Assembly (NCBI GenBank): GCA_963833505.1
Contig: CAWHYG010000004.1
Location: forward strand, 619,101-683,100
Length of the DNA: 64,000 bases
Reading direction: 5' to 3'
Source: CAWHYG01 sp963833505
Lineage (GTDB): Bacteria > Eisenbacteria > RBG-16-71-46 > CAIMUX01
Below, piece after piece: positions 27,254-37,159 of this stretch. The notes under the pieces were generated by a model. The model made no database searches, was not told where the DNA came from, and was given only the letters and a program-made list of their open reading frames with translations. Each line of letters begins with the position of its first letter. The first letter of the stretch is position 1. Made by a program: the position numbers and the translations under genes.

Positions 27254-27615
27254 ACTCGCAACCGCGTGGTCGGCAAGGGCGTCGCTTCCCTCGAACACGG
27301 AATCGATAAGCTCCGGAACCTCCGGGATGGTCTCGGGGCCTCGATCAGCTCCCGCACGTCATTTCGGCAGCCGCCCACGAGGGAGCCCATCACAAGAGCA
27401 GAGCCCATCCCGGGGTGTCGCGGAATGTGAGATGATAGCGGGCTGCTCCCGCGATTGCCCGCGCCGGGAAGCCGCCCGCGGGATCGTAGAACGGGACAGC
27501 CCGTCCGGCATCGCGCTGCTGCGACCGGTCATCCTGGATCAGATCGCGGCAACCGCTTGTTCCGGGTCGATTGGTCGGAGCCGCCGTTCGCGCGGCGGGA
27601 ATACCTGGGGGAACC
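27254..27615. other. Intergenic region, no gene seen
   Basis: About 360 bp before the kinase gene. The minus-strand frame 27127-27408 opens with a protein-like stretch (GSLVGGCRNDVRELIEAP) but lacks clear start signals and overlaps the preceding gene; I do not call it. Confidence 0.35.
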
Positions 27616-29922
27616 ATGGCCCTGACTTCCGGAACCCGGCTCGGCCCTTATGAGATCGTCGCGCCCCTGGGCGCGGGCGGCATGGGCGAGGTCTATCGCG
27701 CTCGGGACACGAAGCTCGGCCGCGACGTAGCGCTCAAGGTGCTGCCGGAGGCGTTCACCCAGGATCCCGATCGGCTGGCGCGGTTCGAGCGCGAGGCGCG
27801 GGCGCTGGCTGCGCTCAACCACCCGAATATCGTCACCTTGTACTCCCTCGAGGAAGCGGACGGCATTCGGTTCCTCACGATGGAGCTGGTCGAAGGACGG
27901 ACCCTGGCCGAGGAGTTCCTACCCGGAGCGCCGGCGGCCGACCGCGTGGTCGAATTGGCGATGGAGCTGGCCGGCGCGCTCGCGGCCGCGCATGAGAAGG
28001 GGGTCGTGCACCGCGATCTCAAACCCGCGAACGTGATGTTGACGCGGGACGGCCGCGTGAAGGTCCTGGATTTCGGTCTGGCGAGGCTGGCGCGCGCGGA
28101 AAGCGCGCTGGGCGCCACCCAGGCGATGACGATGGCCTCGCCCATTTCGGGCGCGGGCTTCATCGTGGGCACGGCTCCCTACATGGCGCCCGAGCAGGTG
28201 CGCGGCGAGTCGGTGGACGCACGGACGGATCTCTTCGCGCTCGGGATCATCATCTACGAGCTCGCCGCCGGCCGGCGTCCCTTCGCCGGCGCGACGTTCG
28301 CGGACGTGACCTCGTCCATCCTGCGCGACGCGCCGGAGCCTTTGATCGGCCTTCGCGCCGAGCTGCCCGGCGATCTCGACCGCATCGTGGCGCGGTGCCT
28401 GGAGAAGTCGGCGCCGGACCGATTTCAGTCGGCGCTCGAGGTCATGAACGAGCTGCGCCTTCTCCAGCGGACGCTGGAACGCGGGACGACCCCACCGACC
28501 CGGCCGGCCATCCCAGCCCGGGAGACACCGTCGATCGCCGTTCTGCCGTTCGTCAATCGCAGCCGCGACCCGGATGACGAGTACTTTTCCGACGGCCTGG
28601 CCGATGAGCTCCTGAACGTGCTGGCCAAGATCCGCGGGCTCCGGGTGGCGGCGCGCACCTCCTCGTTCCACTTCAAGGGCAAGGACGCCACCATTGCCGA
28701 CGTGGGTCACGCCCTCAACGTCGCCACCGTGCTGGAAGGTAGCGTGCGCCGGGCGGGCCGGCGAGTGCGGATTGCGGTGCAGCTCGTGAACGTGGCGGAT
28801 GGATTTCACCTCTGGTCCGAGACCTATGACCGCACGCTGGACGACATCTTCGCGGTCCAGGACGACATTGCCCGCTCCGTGGTGAAGGAGCTGCGCACCA
28901 CCTGGCTGGGCGAAGAAGCGGACTCGAAAGCGAGCGGAGAGGCCAGGGCCGTCGTGGCGGCGGCGGCCCAGGGGCGCGGCCGAAATCCCGAGGCCCATGC
29001 GCTGTACCTGCGGGGAAAGTACTTCCTGGATCGGTTGTCGCGCGAGGACATCGCCAAGGGGATCGGGTACCTCGAAGACTCGCTGGCGCTCGATCCCGAA
29101 AACGCGATGGCTTGGGCTCAGCTCGCTACCGCCTTCGCCACCGAGGCGGGATACGGATGGGTTCCGGTCGACGCGGGATTCGGCCGCGCCCGCGACGCGG
29201 CGGAGCGGGCCCTGGCGCTGGCTCCGGATCTGGCCGAGGCTCACGCTGCGCTGTGCCGGATCCAGGCCTCGTACGAGTTTGATTTCAAGAACGCGGAAGC
29301 CTCCTGCCGCCGCGCCCTCGAGCTGGCTCCGGGCAGCCACATGGTGCTCCGCATCGCCAGCACGTTCGCGCAGTATTTCGGGCGCCTCGACGAGGCGGTC
29401 GAACTCGGACGCCGCGCCGTGGAGACGGATCCGCTCAGCTCAACCGGCTACGGGCGCCTCGGGGCGATCTGCCGCGTCGCGGGACTGCGCGCCGAAGCCC
29501 TCGAGGCGTTTCAGAAGGCGCTGGAGCTGGCGCCGCAGCAGATCGCCACCCACATGTTGATCTCGCTGGTCCTCTACTCCGAGGGCCGCTATGAGGAGGC
29601 CCTGCACGAGGCGCAGGCCGAGCCGGCGGCCTGGGCACGGCTTTCCGCCCTGGCGGTGATTCACCACGCGCTGGGGCAGAAGGCAGATTCGGACGCCGCC
29701 TTGCGTGAGCTGGTAGAGGGGTTCTCGGAAGATTCGGCCTACCAGGTCGCTGTGGTCCACGCGGCTCGCGGAGAGCCCGATCTTGCTTTCACATGGCTGG
29801 GCCGGGCCTTGGCACAGCGCGACTCCGGTCTCCCCTCCGTGGTGAGCGAGCCGCTGTTTCCTCCCCTGCGGGACGACCCGCGGTGGATTCCGTTCCTGCG
29901 GAAGATCGGGCTGGCGGATTGA
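27616..29922 (+). CDS. Ser/Thr protein kinase fused to TolB-like and TPR domains
   Basis: 768 residues from the ATG at 27616. Residues 10-280 are a Hanks-type kinase with all key motifs: GAGGMGEVYRA loop, VALKVL lysine, HRDLKPANVM catalytic loop, DFGLA and APEQVRG. Residues about 312-445 form a TolB-like/adenylate-cyclase-associated domain (SIAVLPFVNRS, YFSDGLADELLNVLA, ARTSSFHFKGK, VLEGSVRR). Residues about 470-750 carry TPR-like helices. There is no transmembrane segment between kinase and sensor parts, so the whole protein is probably cytoplasmic. The kinase likely responds to a signal through the TolB-like/TPR part; neighbours give no hint of the target. The architecture is common in Acidobacteria and related groups. 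Confidence 0.88.
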   Translation: MALTSGTRLGPYEIVAPLGAGGMGEVYRARDTKLGRDVALKVLPEAFTQDPDRLARFEREARALAALNHPNIVTLYSLEEADGIRFLTMELVEGRTLAEEFLPGAPAADRVVELAMELAGALAAAHEKGVVHRDLKPANVMLTRDGRVKVLDFGLARLARAESALGATQAMTMASPISGAGFIVGTAPYMAPEQVRGESVDARTDLFALGIIIYELAAGRRPFAGATFADVTSSILRDAPEPLIGLRAELPGDLDRIVARCLEKSAPDRFQSALEVMNELRLLQRTLERGTTPPTRPAIPARETPSIAVLPFVNRSRDPDDEYFSDGLADELLNVLAKIRGLRVAARTSSFHFKGKDATIADVGHALNVATVLEGSVRRAGRRVRIAVQLVNVADGFHLWSETYDRTLDDIFAVQDDIARSVVKELRTTWLGEEADSKASGEARAVVAAAAQGRGRNPEAHALYLRGKYFLDRLSREDIAKGIGYLEDSLALDPENAMAWAQLATAFATEAGYGWVPVDAGFGRARDAAERALALAPDLAEAHAALCRIQASYEFDFKNAEASCRRALELAPGSHMVLRIASTFAQYFGRLDEAVELGRRAVETDPLSSTGYGRLGAICRVAGLRAEALEAFQKALELAPQQIATHMLISLVLYSEGRYEEALHEAQAEPAAWARLSALAVIHHALGQKADSDAALRELVEGFSEDSAYQVAVVHAARGEPDLAFTWLGRALAQRDSGLPSVVSEPLFPPLRDDPRWIPFLRKIGLAD

Positions 29923-30132
29923 TCTCCTGAAACCGCACGGGACCGGTCCGCCTACGACCTCCTGGTCTTGATGAGGCACGAATGTCGCTGACGCTCTCCG
30001 GGCATGGCTTTACTGAGTGCCATCTGGCCGCCAAACGCCCGGCGGGGTATGCTGGATCACAGGGGATCCAGAGGTCTACCGCGGGCTCGGCAAGACCATG
30101 ACGATCCCCGGGGCATTCCTTCGGATGGGTTT

Positions 30133-32043
30133 GTGGAAGACGCGTCAGCTTCGGGACCAGGACGCCTCCAGCCGGAGCACACGGCGTTCGGGGAGTTGTG
30201 GCCGATTCTCGCCCTTGTTGGCGCCTTCGGCGTCATCCTGATCCTGGTTCCGCCCGTCTACGAGGTTCCGCAGAACGATGACTGGGCCTACTACCTGACG
30301 GTCCAGCGCTGGTTGAGCACCGGCCACCTCGAGCACCTCGGTTGGAACGACCCGACCCTCGTGTTCCTGGTGGCCTGGGGTGCACTCTTCGCCCGCCTTT
30401 TCGGACTCAGCTACACCACTCTCCGTATCTCGACCCTCGCGCTCTCCTTGGCCGGCGTGCTCTCGCTCTACGGCATTCTGCGACACGTTCGAACAGGGCG
30501 CGCTATCGCTCTGCTGGGCGCCGGAGCGCTGCTCCTGAACCCCGTCTACCTGACGCTCAGTTACTCCTTCAACACCGATGCTCCGTATCTCGCGCTGGCC
30601 ACGCTGGCGACCTGGCTTCTTCTAAGAGCGCGGGATCGAAAGAGCGCCGGCGGCTACTGTCTGGCGGGACTCTGCGCGGCTTGCGCCTACCTGGTTCGAC
30701 AGCAGGCCGCCTTCCTGGCGGCGGCGGCGTTCCTCTGGTTGGGGATGGAGGCGCCCCGAAATGCCCCGCCGGCAGAGAGGGGATCCGCCCTCGGGAATCG
30801 CGGGGCGGCAACTGGACTCGGCGCGTCTCTCGATGACCCGGCGCAGCAGGGAGTAAATCGGGGCGGCGGGCCGGCGCATCGTCTTGTCGGCGCGTCCGCA
30901 TTGCTGGCGCCGACCGCCGTGGCGGTACTGGTCCACTCCCTGTGGTTTCGGCACGTGACCGGAGGGCGAACGGCGACGAGCTTCATGAACCTGCACCCGT
31001 TCTTCCGCACCCACACGAACGCGGGTTTCCTGGATCTTCTCGCCGGCGGAATCCGGGATGGAGTGGCCGGACTGGAGGGTCAGGGGATGCTTCTGTTTCC
31101 CCTGGCTGTGGCGATCGCGGCGGGGTTTCCGGAAATCCGGCGGAAGCCCCGCCCTCTCTGGGCCCTCTGGTTGCCGCTTTGCGTCGCTTTCGTTGCGGCC
31201 ACGTTCTGGTTCATGCGGACCCAGTACCCATGGCAGAAGGGATGGCCCTATCAAATGCCATACCTGACGCGCCGCGGCGCGTTGCCGGCCATGGAGCAGG
31301 GTCTCGTTCCCGTACCACAGGCGGTCTGGACGGCATTGACCCCGGTCGCATCGATCGTGACGGCTGGCTTGACCGCGGCTCTGCTCCTGACTCTGGGCGG
31401 TCTCGGAATCGAACGCGCCACCGCTCGGCCCCGCGAAGAACGGAGCCGGCACCCAGCCCGATCCGGCCAAGCGGGTCCGCAGATGGAATCGACTCTTGCG
31501 CCGTCCATGGGAGGGGCCGCGACCGCCCGCTTCGTCGTGATCGCGGGCCTCGCGCAAATCGCCCCCATGCTCGCCGCGTCGAGCATCTACGACCGCTACT
31601 TCATCACGATCCTGCCGGCCTTGATCGTGGCAGCCGCGCGCTGGGTGCCGGCAGGCCGCCGGGCGATCGTGGCAGGATTTGCCGGTCTCGTCCTTCTCGG
31701 CGGATTGTCCGTCGAATGGACCCGCGGTTACGTCGATCGCGCCTGCGCCTGGTGGAACGCGGCGGAGGACCTGGTGCGCGCCGGAACACCGCCCGAGGAG
31801 ATTCAGGCCAGCTTCGAATGGGAGGGGGCGCATCTCTTCCTGCGATCCCTGCACGAGCTGGGGGCCCGTCCACCGTTCCATCTCGAAGAAGGCTCATTTC
31901 CCTGGGATCCCCTGCTCCACTATCGCTACCTGGTCGAAGAGGTGGATTCACCGGCGAGCGGCAAGTTCCTGGCGACGCGATCCTATCGGCCTTTCCTGGG
32001 ACGGCGGCGCCGGGTCGTAGTCATTCGCGATAGCAAAATCTGA
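30133..32043 (+). CDS. Membrane glycosyltransferase of the ArnT/PMT (GT-C) type
   Basis: About 636 residues with ten or more hydrophobic helices. The first luminal loop begins with NDDWAYYLTVQRWLSTGHLE; paired acidic residues here are the hallmark of GT-C enzymes that use polyprenyl-phosphate sugars. ERH-type motifs are not seen, so assignment within GT-C is open. A charged Gly/Arg-rich stretch (about residues 215-255) looks like a loop insert. The start is uncertain: the frame is open to ATG 30004, but those 43 residues are Arg/His/Pro-rich and lack a ribosome binding site; GTG 30133 is preferred. Possibly glycosylates envelope proteins or lipids. Confidence 0.7.
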   Translation: MEDASASGPGRLQPEHTAFGELWPILALVGAFGVILILVPPVYEVPQNDDWAYYLTVQRWLSTGHLEHLGWNDPTLVFLVAWGALFARLFGLSYTTLRISTLALSLAGVLSLYGILRHVRTGRAIALLGAGALLLNPVYLTLSYSFNTDAPYLALATLATWLLLRARDRKSAGGYCLAGLCAACAYLVRQQAAFLAAAAFLWLGMEAPRNAPPAERGSALGNRGAATGLGASLDDPAQQGVNRGGGPAHRLVGASALLAPTAVAVLVHSLWFRHVTGGRTATSFMNLHPFFRTHTNAGFLDLLAGGIRDGVAGLEGQGMLLFPLAVAIAAGFPEIRRKPRPLWALWLPLCVAFVAATFWFMRTQYPWQKGWPYQMPYLTRRGALPAMEQGLVPVPQAVWTALTPVASIVTAGLTAALLLTLGGLGIERATARPREERSRHPARSGQAGPQMESTLAPSMGGAATARFVVIAGLAQIAPMLAASSIYDRYFITILPALIVAAARWVPAGRRAIVAGFAGLVLLGGLSVEWTRGYVDRACAWWNAAEDLVRAGTPPEEIQASFEWEGAHLFLRSLHELGARPPFHLEEGSFPWDPLLHYRYLVEEVDSPASGKFLATRSYRPFLGRRRRVVVIRDSKI

Positions 32044-32062
32044 GCGGCTTTCGCCGTGCCTG

Positions 32063-32261
32063 CGAATCGCCTTCTCTGCACCATCTGGTGGGCACTCGCC
32101 GCCGGACCAGACCAACACGTTCGATCTCAGCGGCAACCCGATTCGCCAAACTCCTTGCCAGGTCGACACACGGGTGATCTTCTACAATCCGGCCACCGCG
32201 CATCCAACCCGTTCCGGTCCAGCAGGCGTCCTGGGGGCAGATCAAGAACCTGTACAAGTAA
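32063..32261 (+). pseudogene. 3' fragment of an exported protein with PVPV...WGxIK tail
   Basis: A protein-like stretch RIAFSAPSGGHSPPDQTNTF continues through SGNPIRQTPCQVDTRVIFYN, then after a one-base frame change near 32203-32205 reads QPVPVQQASWGQIKNLYK and stops. The tail is nearly the same as that of the metalloprotease-like protein at 46230-47099 (QPVPVQQKTWGQLKALYK). Nothing precedes it except the end of the glycosyltransferase gene, so only about 65 C-terminal residues remain. Confidence 0.6.
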
Positions 32262-32301
32262 CACCGTTCGGGCACGGACGGAAATCCCGCCCAGCGGATT
32301 G

Positions 32302-32333
32302 AAGGCGGCCCGGGGAAATCCCCGGGCCGCCTT
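32302..32333. terminator. Bidirectional terminator hairpin
   Basis: AAGGCGGCCCGGGG-AAAT-CCCCGGGCCGCCTT: a perfect 14-bp stem with a 4-base loop between converging genes. It lies 33 bp past the kdpC stop on one side and 41 bp past the tail fragment on the other. Confidence 0.75.
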
Positions 32334-32365
32334 GGTTTGGGAGAGCCCGCTCGGAAGACGCGCGG

Positions 32366-33022
32366 TCAGCTCTTCGTCGCCGGCACCCCCGACCGCATCG
32401 GCGCTGCACCGTCCAGCGCCAGGTTGAGCTTGAGCACGTTCACCCGCGGCTCGCCGAGGAGCCCGAGTTGGCGGCCCTGCGAGTTCCGCGCCACCAGCGC
32501 CCGCACGGCCTCTTCGGACAGCCCGCGCGCCTTCGCGACCCGCGCCACCTGCAACGCCGCGTTGGTCGGGCTGATGTCCGGATCCAACCCGCTGCTCGAG
32601 CGCGTCACGGCGTCCGCCGGCACGGGCGCATCCGCCGCCAGCCCGTTTTCCTGCCGATAGGCCGCGGCCAGATCGCGGATCCCGTCGAAGTTGCCGGGGT
32701 CGTCCTGCCCGTTCGGCAGCTTCTTGTGCACGCCGTTGATCAGCTTGTCGGAGGTCGGCCCGAGATTCGTCCCCGAGGAATTGGTGGCGTCATAGCCGGA
32801 GCCCGCCGCCGACGGCCGCGGATGGAAGTAGCCGGGCGCCGCGAATCCCTGCGCGATCAGCTCGGAACCGACCACCACGCCGTTTTGCGTCAGCAGGCTG
32901 CCGTTGGCGTGGCGGTGAAACAGCGCCTGCGCCACGCCGGTGATCACGGCCGGAAACAGCGCGCTGCAGAAGACGGTCAGAACGAGAACGGAGAGGACGG
33001 CGGGTTTGAGTTGTTTCAACAT
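32366..33022 (-). CDS. kdpC: K+-transporting ATPase subunit C (KdpC)
   Basis: 218 residues from ATG 33022 (GAGGGA upstream); a GTG at 33034 that overlaps the kdpB stop as GTGA is an alternative. One N-terminal membrane helix (AVLSVLVLTVFCSALFPAVIT) is followed by a periplasmic domain with the family signatures GSELIAQGF, the FHPRPSAAGSGYDATNSSGTN segment (given here as FHPRPSA plus SGTNLGP) and the C-terminal GLDPDISPTNAALQVARVA. KdpC stabilises the KdpFABC complex, a high-affinity K+ pump induced by K+ limitation. Last gene of the operon, followed by a strong terminator. Confidence 0.95.
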   Translation of the reverse strand: MLKQLKPAVLSVLVLTVFCSALFPAVITGVAQALFHRHANGSLLTQNGVVVGSELIAQGFAAPGYFHPRPSAAGSGYDATNSSGTNLGPTSDKLINGVHKKLPNGQDDPGNFDGIRDLAAAYRQENGLAADAPVPADAVTRSSSGLDPDISPTNAALQVARVAKARGLSEEAVRALVARNSQGRQLGLLGEPRVNVLKLNLALDGAAPMRSGVPATKS

Positions 33023-33030
33023 GACATCCC

Positions 33031-35175
33031 TCACGCCAGGTGCAACAGGACCAGAAGCCGATCGATGAGCCAGATGGCGGGAAACGGCACCAGGACGCCG
33101 CCCACGCCGTAGATGAGCAGATTGCGCTGCAGCACCCGGGAGGCGCCCATCGGCCTGTACGAAACGCCGCGCAGCGCCAGCGGAATGAGCGCGATGATGA
33201 TGATCGCATTGAAGATCACGGCGGCCAACACGGCCGAACCGGGCGTAGAGAGCGAGCTGCCCGGTCCGTACTTGAGAAAATTGATGGCCGAGAGCATGGG
33301 ATAGGTCACCGCGAACATCGCCGGAATGATGCAGAAGTACTTGGACAGATCGTTGGCGATGCTGAAGGTCGTGAGCGATCCGCGGGTCATGAGGAGCTGC
33401 TTGCCGATCTCCACGATCTCGATCAGCTTGGTCGGATTGCTGTCGAGATCGACCATGTTGCCGGCTTCCTTGGCCGCCTGGGTTCCGGTGTTCATGGCCA
33501 CGCCGACGTCGGCCTGCGCCAGAGCGGGCGCATCGTTGGTGCCGTCGCCGGTCATGGCCACGAGCTTGCCGCCCTGCTGCTCCTTCCGGATCAGCGCCAT
33601 CTTCGTTTCAGGCGTGGCCTCGGCCAGGAAGTCGTCGACGCCCGCCTCGCTCGCGATGGACGCGGCGGTCAGCGGATTGTCGCCCGTGATCATGACCGTC
33701 TTGATGCCCATGGCCCGAAGCTGGTCGAACCGGCGGCGCATCCCGCCCTTGACGATGTCCTTGAGGTGGATCACGCCGAGCGCGCGCGAACCGGCCGCCA
33801 CGACCAGGGGCGTGCCCCCGGCCTGGGCGATCCTTGTCGTGATCGTGTCGAGCGCGGGGGGAATGACGCCGCCCTGCTCACCCAACCAGCGCTTGATGGC
33901 GTCTCCCGCCCCCTTGCGGATCTGCATTCCGTTGACGTTGATGCCGCTCATGCGGGTCTGCGCCGTGAAGGGGATGAACTCCGCGTTGTGGTCGGCCAGC
34001 TCGCGGCCACGCAGACCGTACTTCTCCTTGGCCAGAACGACGATGCTCCGTCCTTCCGGCGTCTCGTCCGCCAACGAAGAGAGCTGAGCGGCGTCGGCCA
34101 GCTCGTTGATGTCGACCCGGGGCAAGGGAATGAACTCGACCGCCTGGCGGTTGCCGAGGGTGATGGTTCCGGTCTTGTCCAGGAGCAGCGTGTTGACGTC
34201 GCCGGCTGCTTCGACCGCCTTGCCGGACATGGCCAGGACGTTGTGCTGCATCACCCGGTCCATCCCGGCGATGCCGATGGCCGACAGAAGGCCGCCGATC
34301 GTGGTCGGAATCAGGCAGACCAGCAGCGCGGCCAGAAGGTAGATGTTCGGGGCAGTGCCCGCTCCGACCGAGCGGATGGCGTAGGCCGCGAACGCCGGCA
34401 GCGTCGCCACCGCCAGGACGAAAATGATGGTCGAACCCGCCAAAAGCAGGGTCAGCGCGATCTCGTTGGGAGTCTTCTGGCGCTTGGCCCCCTCGACCAG
34501 CGCGATCATCCGGTCGATGAAGGTCTCCCCGGGGTTGGACGTGATCCGGATGACGACGCGATCGGAGAGAACGCGCGTTCCGCCCGTGACCGCGCTGCGA
34601 TCCCCCGTTTCGCGAATGACCGGGGCGCTCTCTCCCGTGATGGCGGATTCGTCCACCGAGGCGATTCCTTCCACCACGTCACCGTCGCCCGGGATGAGAT
34701 CTCCGGCTTCGCAGACGACGAAGTCGCCCTTGCGAAGATCGGTGGCCGGCACGCGCTCCTCCGCCTGGACGCCCTGCCGCCCGTTCTTGAGCCGCCGGGC
34801 GACGGTCTCGGTCTTGGTCCGGCGGAGAGCGTCGGCCTGGGCCTTTCCGCGCCCTTCGGCCATGGCCTCGGCGAAATTGGCGAAGAGAACGGTGAACCAG
34901 AGCCAGAGCGTGATCTGGATGTTGAGGAGAAGCTGGTGCGCTCCCGCCGCGATATCGCGGATCACGAGGAGCGTGGTCACGACGCTGCCGACCTCGACCA
35001 CGAACATGACCGGGTTGCGGACCATGTGCCTCGGATCGAGCTTCCGGAAGGCGTCGGGAATGGCCCGCCGCACGATGGGGCCGTGGAAGAGCGACTTCGG
35101 AGCGTGCTTCGGCCTCTGGTAGGCCGGAGTCGCCGCGACGGGCGGCATAGCGCTTTCGGTCAGAACTTCGGGCAT
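33031..35175 (-). CDS. kdpB: K+-transporting P-type ATPase subunit B (KdpB)
   Basis: 714 residues from ATG 35175, which has a good GGAGAGAGGAGAG region upstream. The P-type ATPase motifs are all present: TGES (SAITGESAP), the phosphorylation site DKTGTITLGN, the nucleotide-binding region, and TGDGTNDAPALAQADVG. Membrane helices fit the KdpB layout. It energises K+ import by KdpA. In the sequence as given its frame is continuous with kdpA because of one extra base in kdpA (see there), giving an apparent 1342-residue KdpA-KdpB protein; the start codon and ribosome binding site show that KdpB is normally made separately. Confidence 0.93.
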   Translation of the reverse strand: MPEVLTESAMPPVAATPAYQRPKHAPKSLFHGPIVRRAIPDAFRKLDPRHMVRNPVMFVVEVGSVVTTLLVIRDIAAGAHQLLLNIQITLWLWFTVLFANFAEAMAEGRGKAQADALRRTKTETVARRLKNGRQGVQAEERVPATDLRKGDFVVCEAGDLIPGDGDVVEGIASVDESAITGESAPVIRETGDRSAVTGGTRVLSDRVVIRITSNPGETFIDRMIALVEGAKRQKTPNEIALTLLLAGSTIIFVLAVATLPAFAAYAIRSVGAGTAPNIYLLAALLVCLIPTTIGGLLSAIGIAGMDRVMQHNVLAMSGKAVEAAGDVNTLLLDKTGTITLGNRQAVEFIPLPRVDINELADAAQLSSLADETPEGRSIVVLAKEKYGLRGRELADHNAEFIPFTAQTRMSGINVNGMQIRKGAGDAIKRWLGEQGGVIPPALDTITTRIAQAGGTPLVVAAGSRALGVIHLKDIVKGGMRRRFDQLRAMGIKTVMITGDNPLTAASIASEAGVDDFLAEATPETKMALIRKEQQGGKLVAMTGDGTNDAPALAQADVGVAMNTGTQAAKEAGNMVDLDSNPTKLIEIVEIGKQLLMTRGSLTTFSIANDLSKYFCIIPAMFAVTYPMLSAINFLKYGPGSSLSTPGSAVLAAVIFNAIIIIALIPLALRGVSYRPMGASRVLQRNLLIYGVGGVLVPFPAIWLIDRLLVLLHLA

Positions 35176-35204
35176 GAAACGATCTCTCCTCTCTCCGGAG
35201 TGGC

Positions 35205-37059
35205 CTAGAACAGAATGCCCGCCGACCATCTGGAAGTGCTCCACGATCGGGCCCAGGGCCAAGGCGGGGAAGTACTCCAGCGCCCCCACGATGATCACCA
35301 CGGCCGCCAGCAGGAAGGCGAAGGTCGCGGAATCGGTCGCGAGCGTTCCCGCCGAGGCCGGAATGATCTTCTTGCGCGACAGGCTTCCCGCCATCGCCAG
35401 AAGCGGCACGATCATGAGGAACCTTCCGATCAGCATCTCGAGTCCGAGGGTCACGTTGTAAAAGGGCGTGTTACCGGTCAGTCCGGCGAAGGCCGAGCCG
35501 TTGTTGGCCGTGGTCGAGCAGTAGGCGTAGAGGATCTCGGAGAACCCGTGCGCGCCGTTGTTGTTGACGTTGTTCCAGGTCGCGCCCTCGTAGGTGCTCG
35601 GGCTGCTGCCGTTCACGTGGTTCCAGTGGGCGAGCGCGGGAAGGCGCGCTTCCTCTCCCTTCTGGTCGTCCGTGAAGGTCTGCGAGGAGGCGCCGGGCGG
35701 CAGATTCAGGTTGGCGGCGAGGCTCGTCCAGAGGACGTTGCCGGCGAACAAAAGCAGAATGGCCAGGATGGCCATCCGGACCTCGAATTTCTCGATCTTC
35801 TTGCCGAGATACTCCGGCGTCCGACCCACCATGAGGCCGGCCAGGAACACAGCCACCACCGCGTACATCAGGATCCCGTAGAGCCCCGCGCCCACGCCGC
35901 CGAAGATGACCTCGTCGCACATCAGATTGACCAGCGGGATCATGCCGCCCACCGGGGTGTAGCTGTCGTGCATGGAGTTGACGGCTCCGCACGACGCGTC
36001 GGTCGTGATCGTGGCGAAGAGCGTAGAGTTGGCGATGCCGAAGCGCGTCTCCTTGCCCTCCATGTTGCCGCCCGGCTGTCCGGCGGTGGGATGCGCCATG
36101 ACGCCGAGGGCGGTCACGTTGGGGTTGCCTTTCGACTCAGCGTGGTAGCAGACGCCCACCCCGACTAGGAACATGAACGCCATCGCCCCGAAGATGGCCC
36201 ATCCCTGCTTCGTGTTGCCCACCATCTTTCCGAACGTGTAGGTCAGACCTGCCGGAATCAAGAAGATCGCCAGCATTTCGAGCAGGTTCGACAGCGGAGT
36301 CGGGTTCTCGTACGGGTGCGAGGAGTTGGCGTTGAAGAACCCGCCGCCGTTCGTCCCCAGCTCCTTGATCATCTCCTGGGATGCGACCGGTCCCTGCCCG
36401 ATGCTCTGCTTCGCGCCTTCCAGCGTCGTCGCCTGGGCATAGGGATGGAAGTTCTGCGGCACTCCCTGCCAGACCAGGAGCAGCGAGCCCACCAGGCACA
36501 GCGGCAGCAGCACATACAGGATGGATCGCGTGACGTCGACCCAGAAGCTGCCCAGCGCGCCCGCGGCGCGGCGGGCGAAACCGCGGGTCAAGGCGATGGC
36601 CACGGCGATTCCGGTCGCCGCCGACATCCAGTTGTGCGAGGCCAGCGCCACCATGTTGGAGAGGTAGCTGACGACGGCCTCCGGCACATAGTTCTGCCAG
36701 TTCGTGTTCGTGGTGAAGGAGACAGCGGTGTTGAAGGAGAGATCCGGAGTCATCTCCCGGCCGGAGAAGTGCTGGGGGTTGAACGGAAGATGGCCCTGAA
36801 GGCGCAAGAGGGCGTAGGAAAACACCCCTCCGACCAGGCTGAACATGAGCATGGCGAACCCGTAGGTCGTCCACTTCATGTCCTCGTCTTCCCGGACGCC
36901 GAAGAGCTTGTAGAAGAAGCGCTCGACCGGCCTCATCACCGGGCTCAGCCAGTTGCGCTCCCCCTCGAAGACACGGGCCATGTAGGCGCCCATCGGCCTG
37001 GTGAACAGCAGGATCAGGCCGAAGAAGATCGCCAGTTGGAGGATGCCGTTCGCAGTCAT
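35205..37059 (-). CDS. kdpA: K+-transporting ATPase subunit A (KdpA), one-base frameshift near the 3' end
   Basis: The channel-like subunit of KdpFABC, with repeated pore segments (NTNWQNYVPE, TNGGGFFNANSSHPYENP given by its core NGGGFFNANS, and later TTANNGSAFAGLTG). It normally ends soon after ALGPIVEHFQM. Here the frame then continues through 17 linker residues into KdpB. Removing one base from the GGG at 35220-35218 (minus strand) gives MVGGILF and a TAG at 35207-35205, with a hydrophobic end as expected for KdpA and a ribosome binding site for kdpB just behind. Corrected length 617 residues. So the gene is probably intact and the fusion a sequence error or a very recent mutation. Confidence 0.88.
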
Positions 37060-37068
37060 CTTCCCCTC

Positions 37069-37155
37069 TCAAAACTTGTGCGGTTTGAGCAGCACGTAGG
37101 TCAGGTAGGTCAAGAGCAGGAGGACGACGCCTCCCGTCCAGAGATAGTCCGCCAT
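37069..37155 (-). CDS. kdpF: K+-transporting ATPase small subunit F (KdpF)
   Basis: 28 residues, MADYLWTGGVVLLLLTYLTY followed by VLLKPHKF: one membrane helix with a short basic tail, typical of KdpF, which packs between KdpA and KdpB and stabilises the complex. AAGGAG lies in the last codons of the upstream small gene, and the stop is 9 bp ahead of kdpA. The position and length make the call safe although the gene is very short. Confidence 0.88.
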   Translation of the reverse strand: MADYLWTGGVVLLLLTYLTYVLLKPHKF

Positions 37156-37159
37156 GGGT

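Noticed and set aside
26912..27408. Minus-strand frames over the secreted-protein gene and spacer
   Set aside because: A short protein-like stretch is seen, but there is no start and the frames run antisense to a gene with good signals.
33031..37059. A novel natural fusion of KdpA and KdpB
   Set aside because: One base too many in a GGG run explains it, and a normal KdpA stop, ribosome binding site and KdpB ATG lie in the joint.
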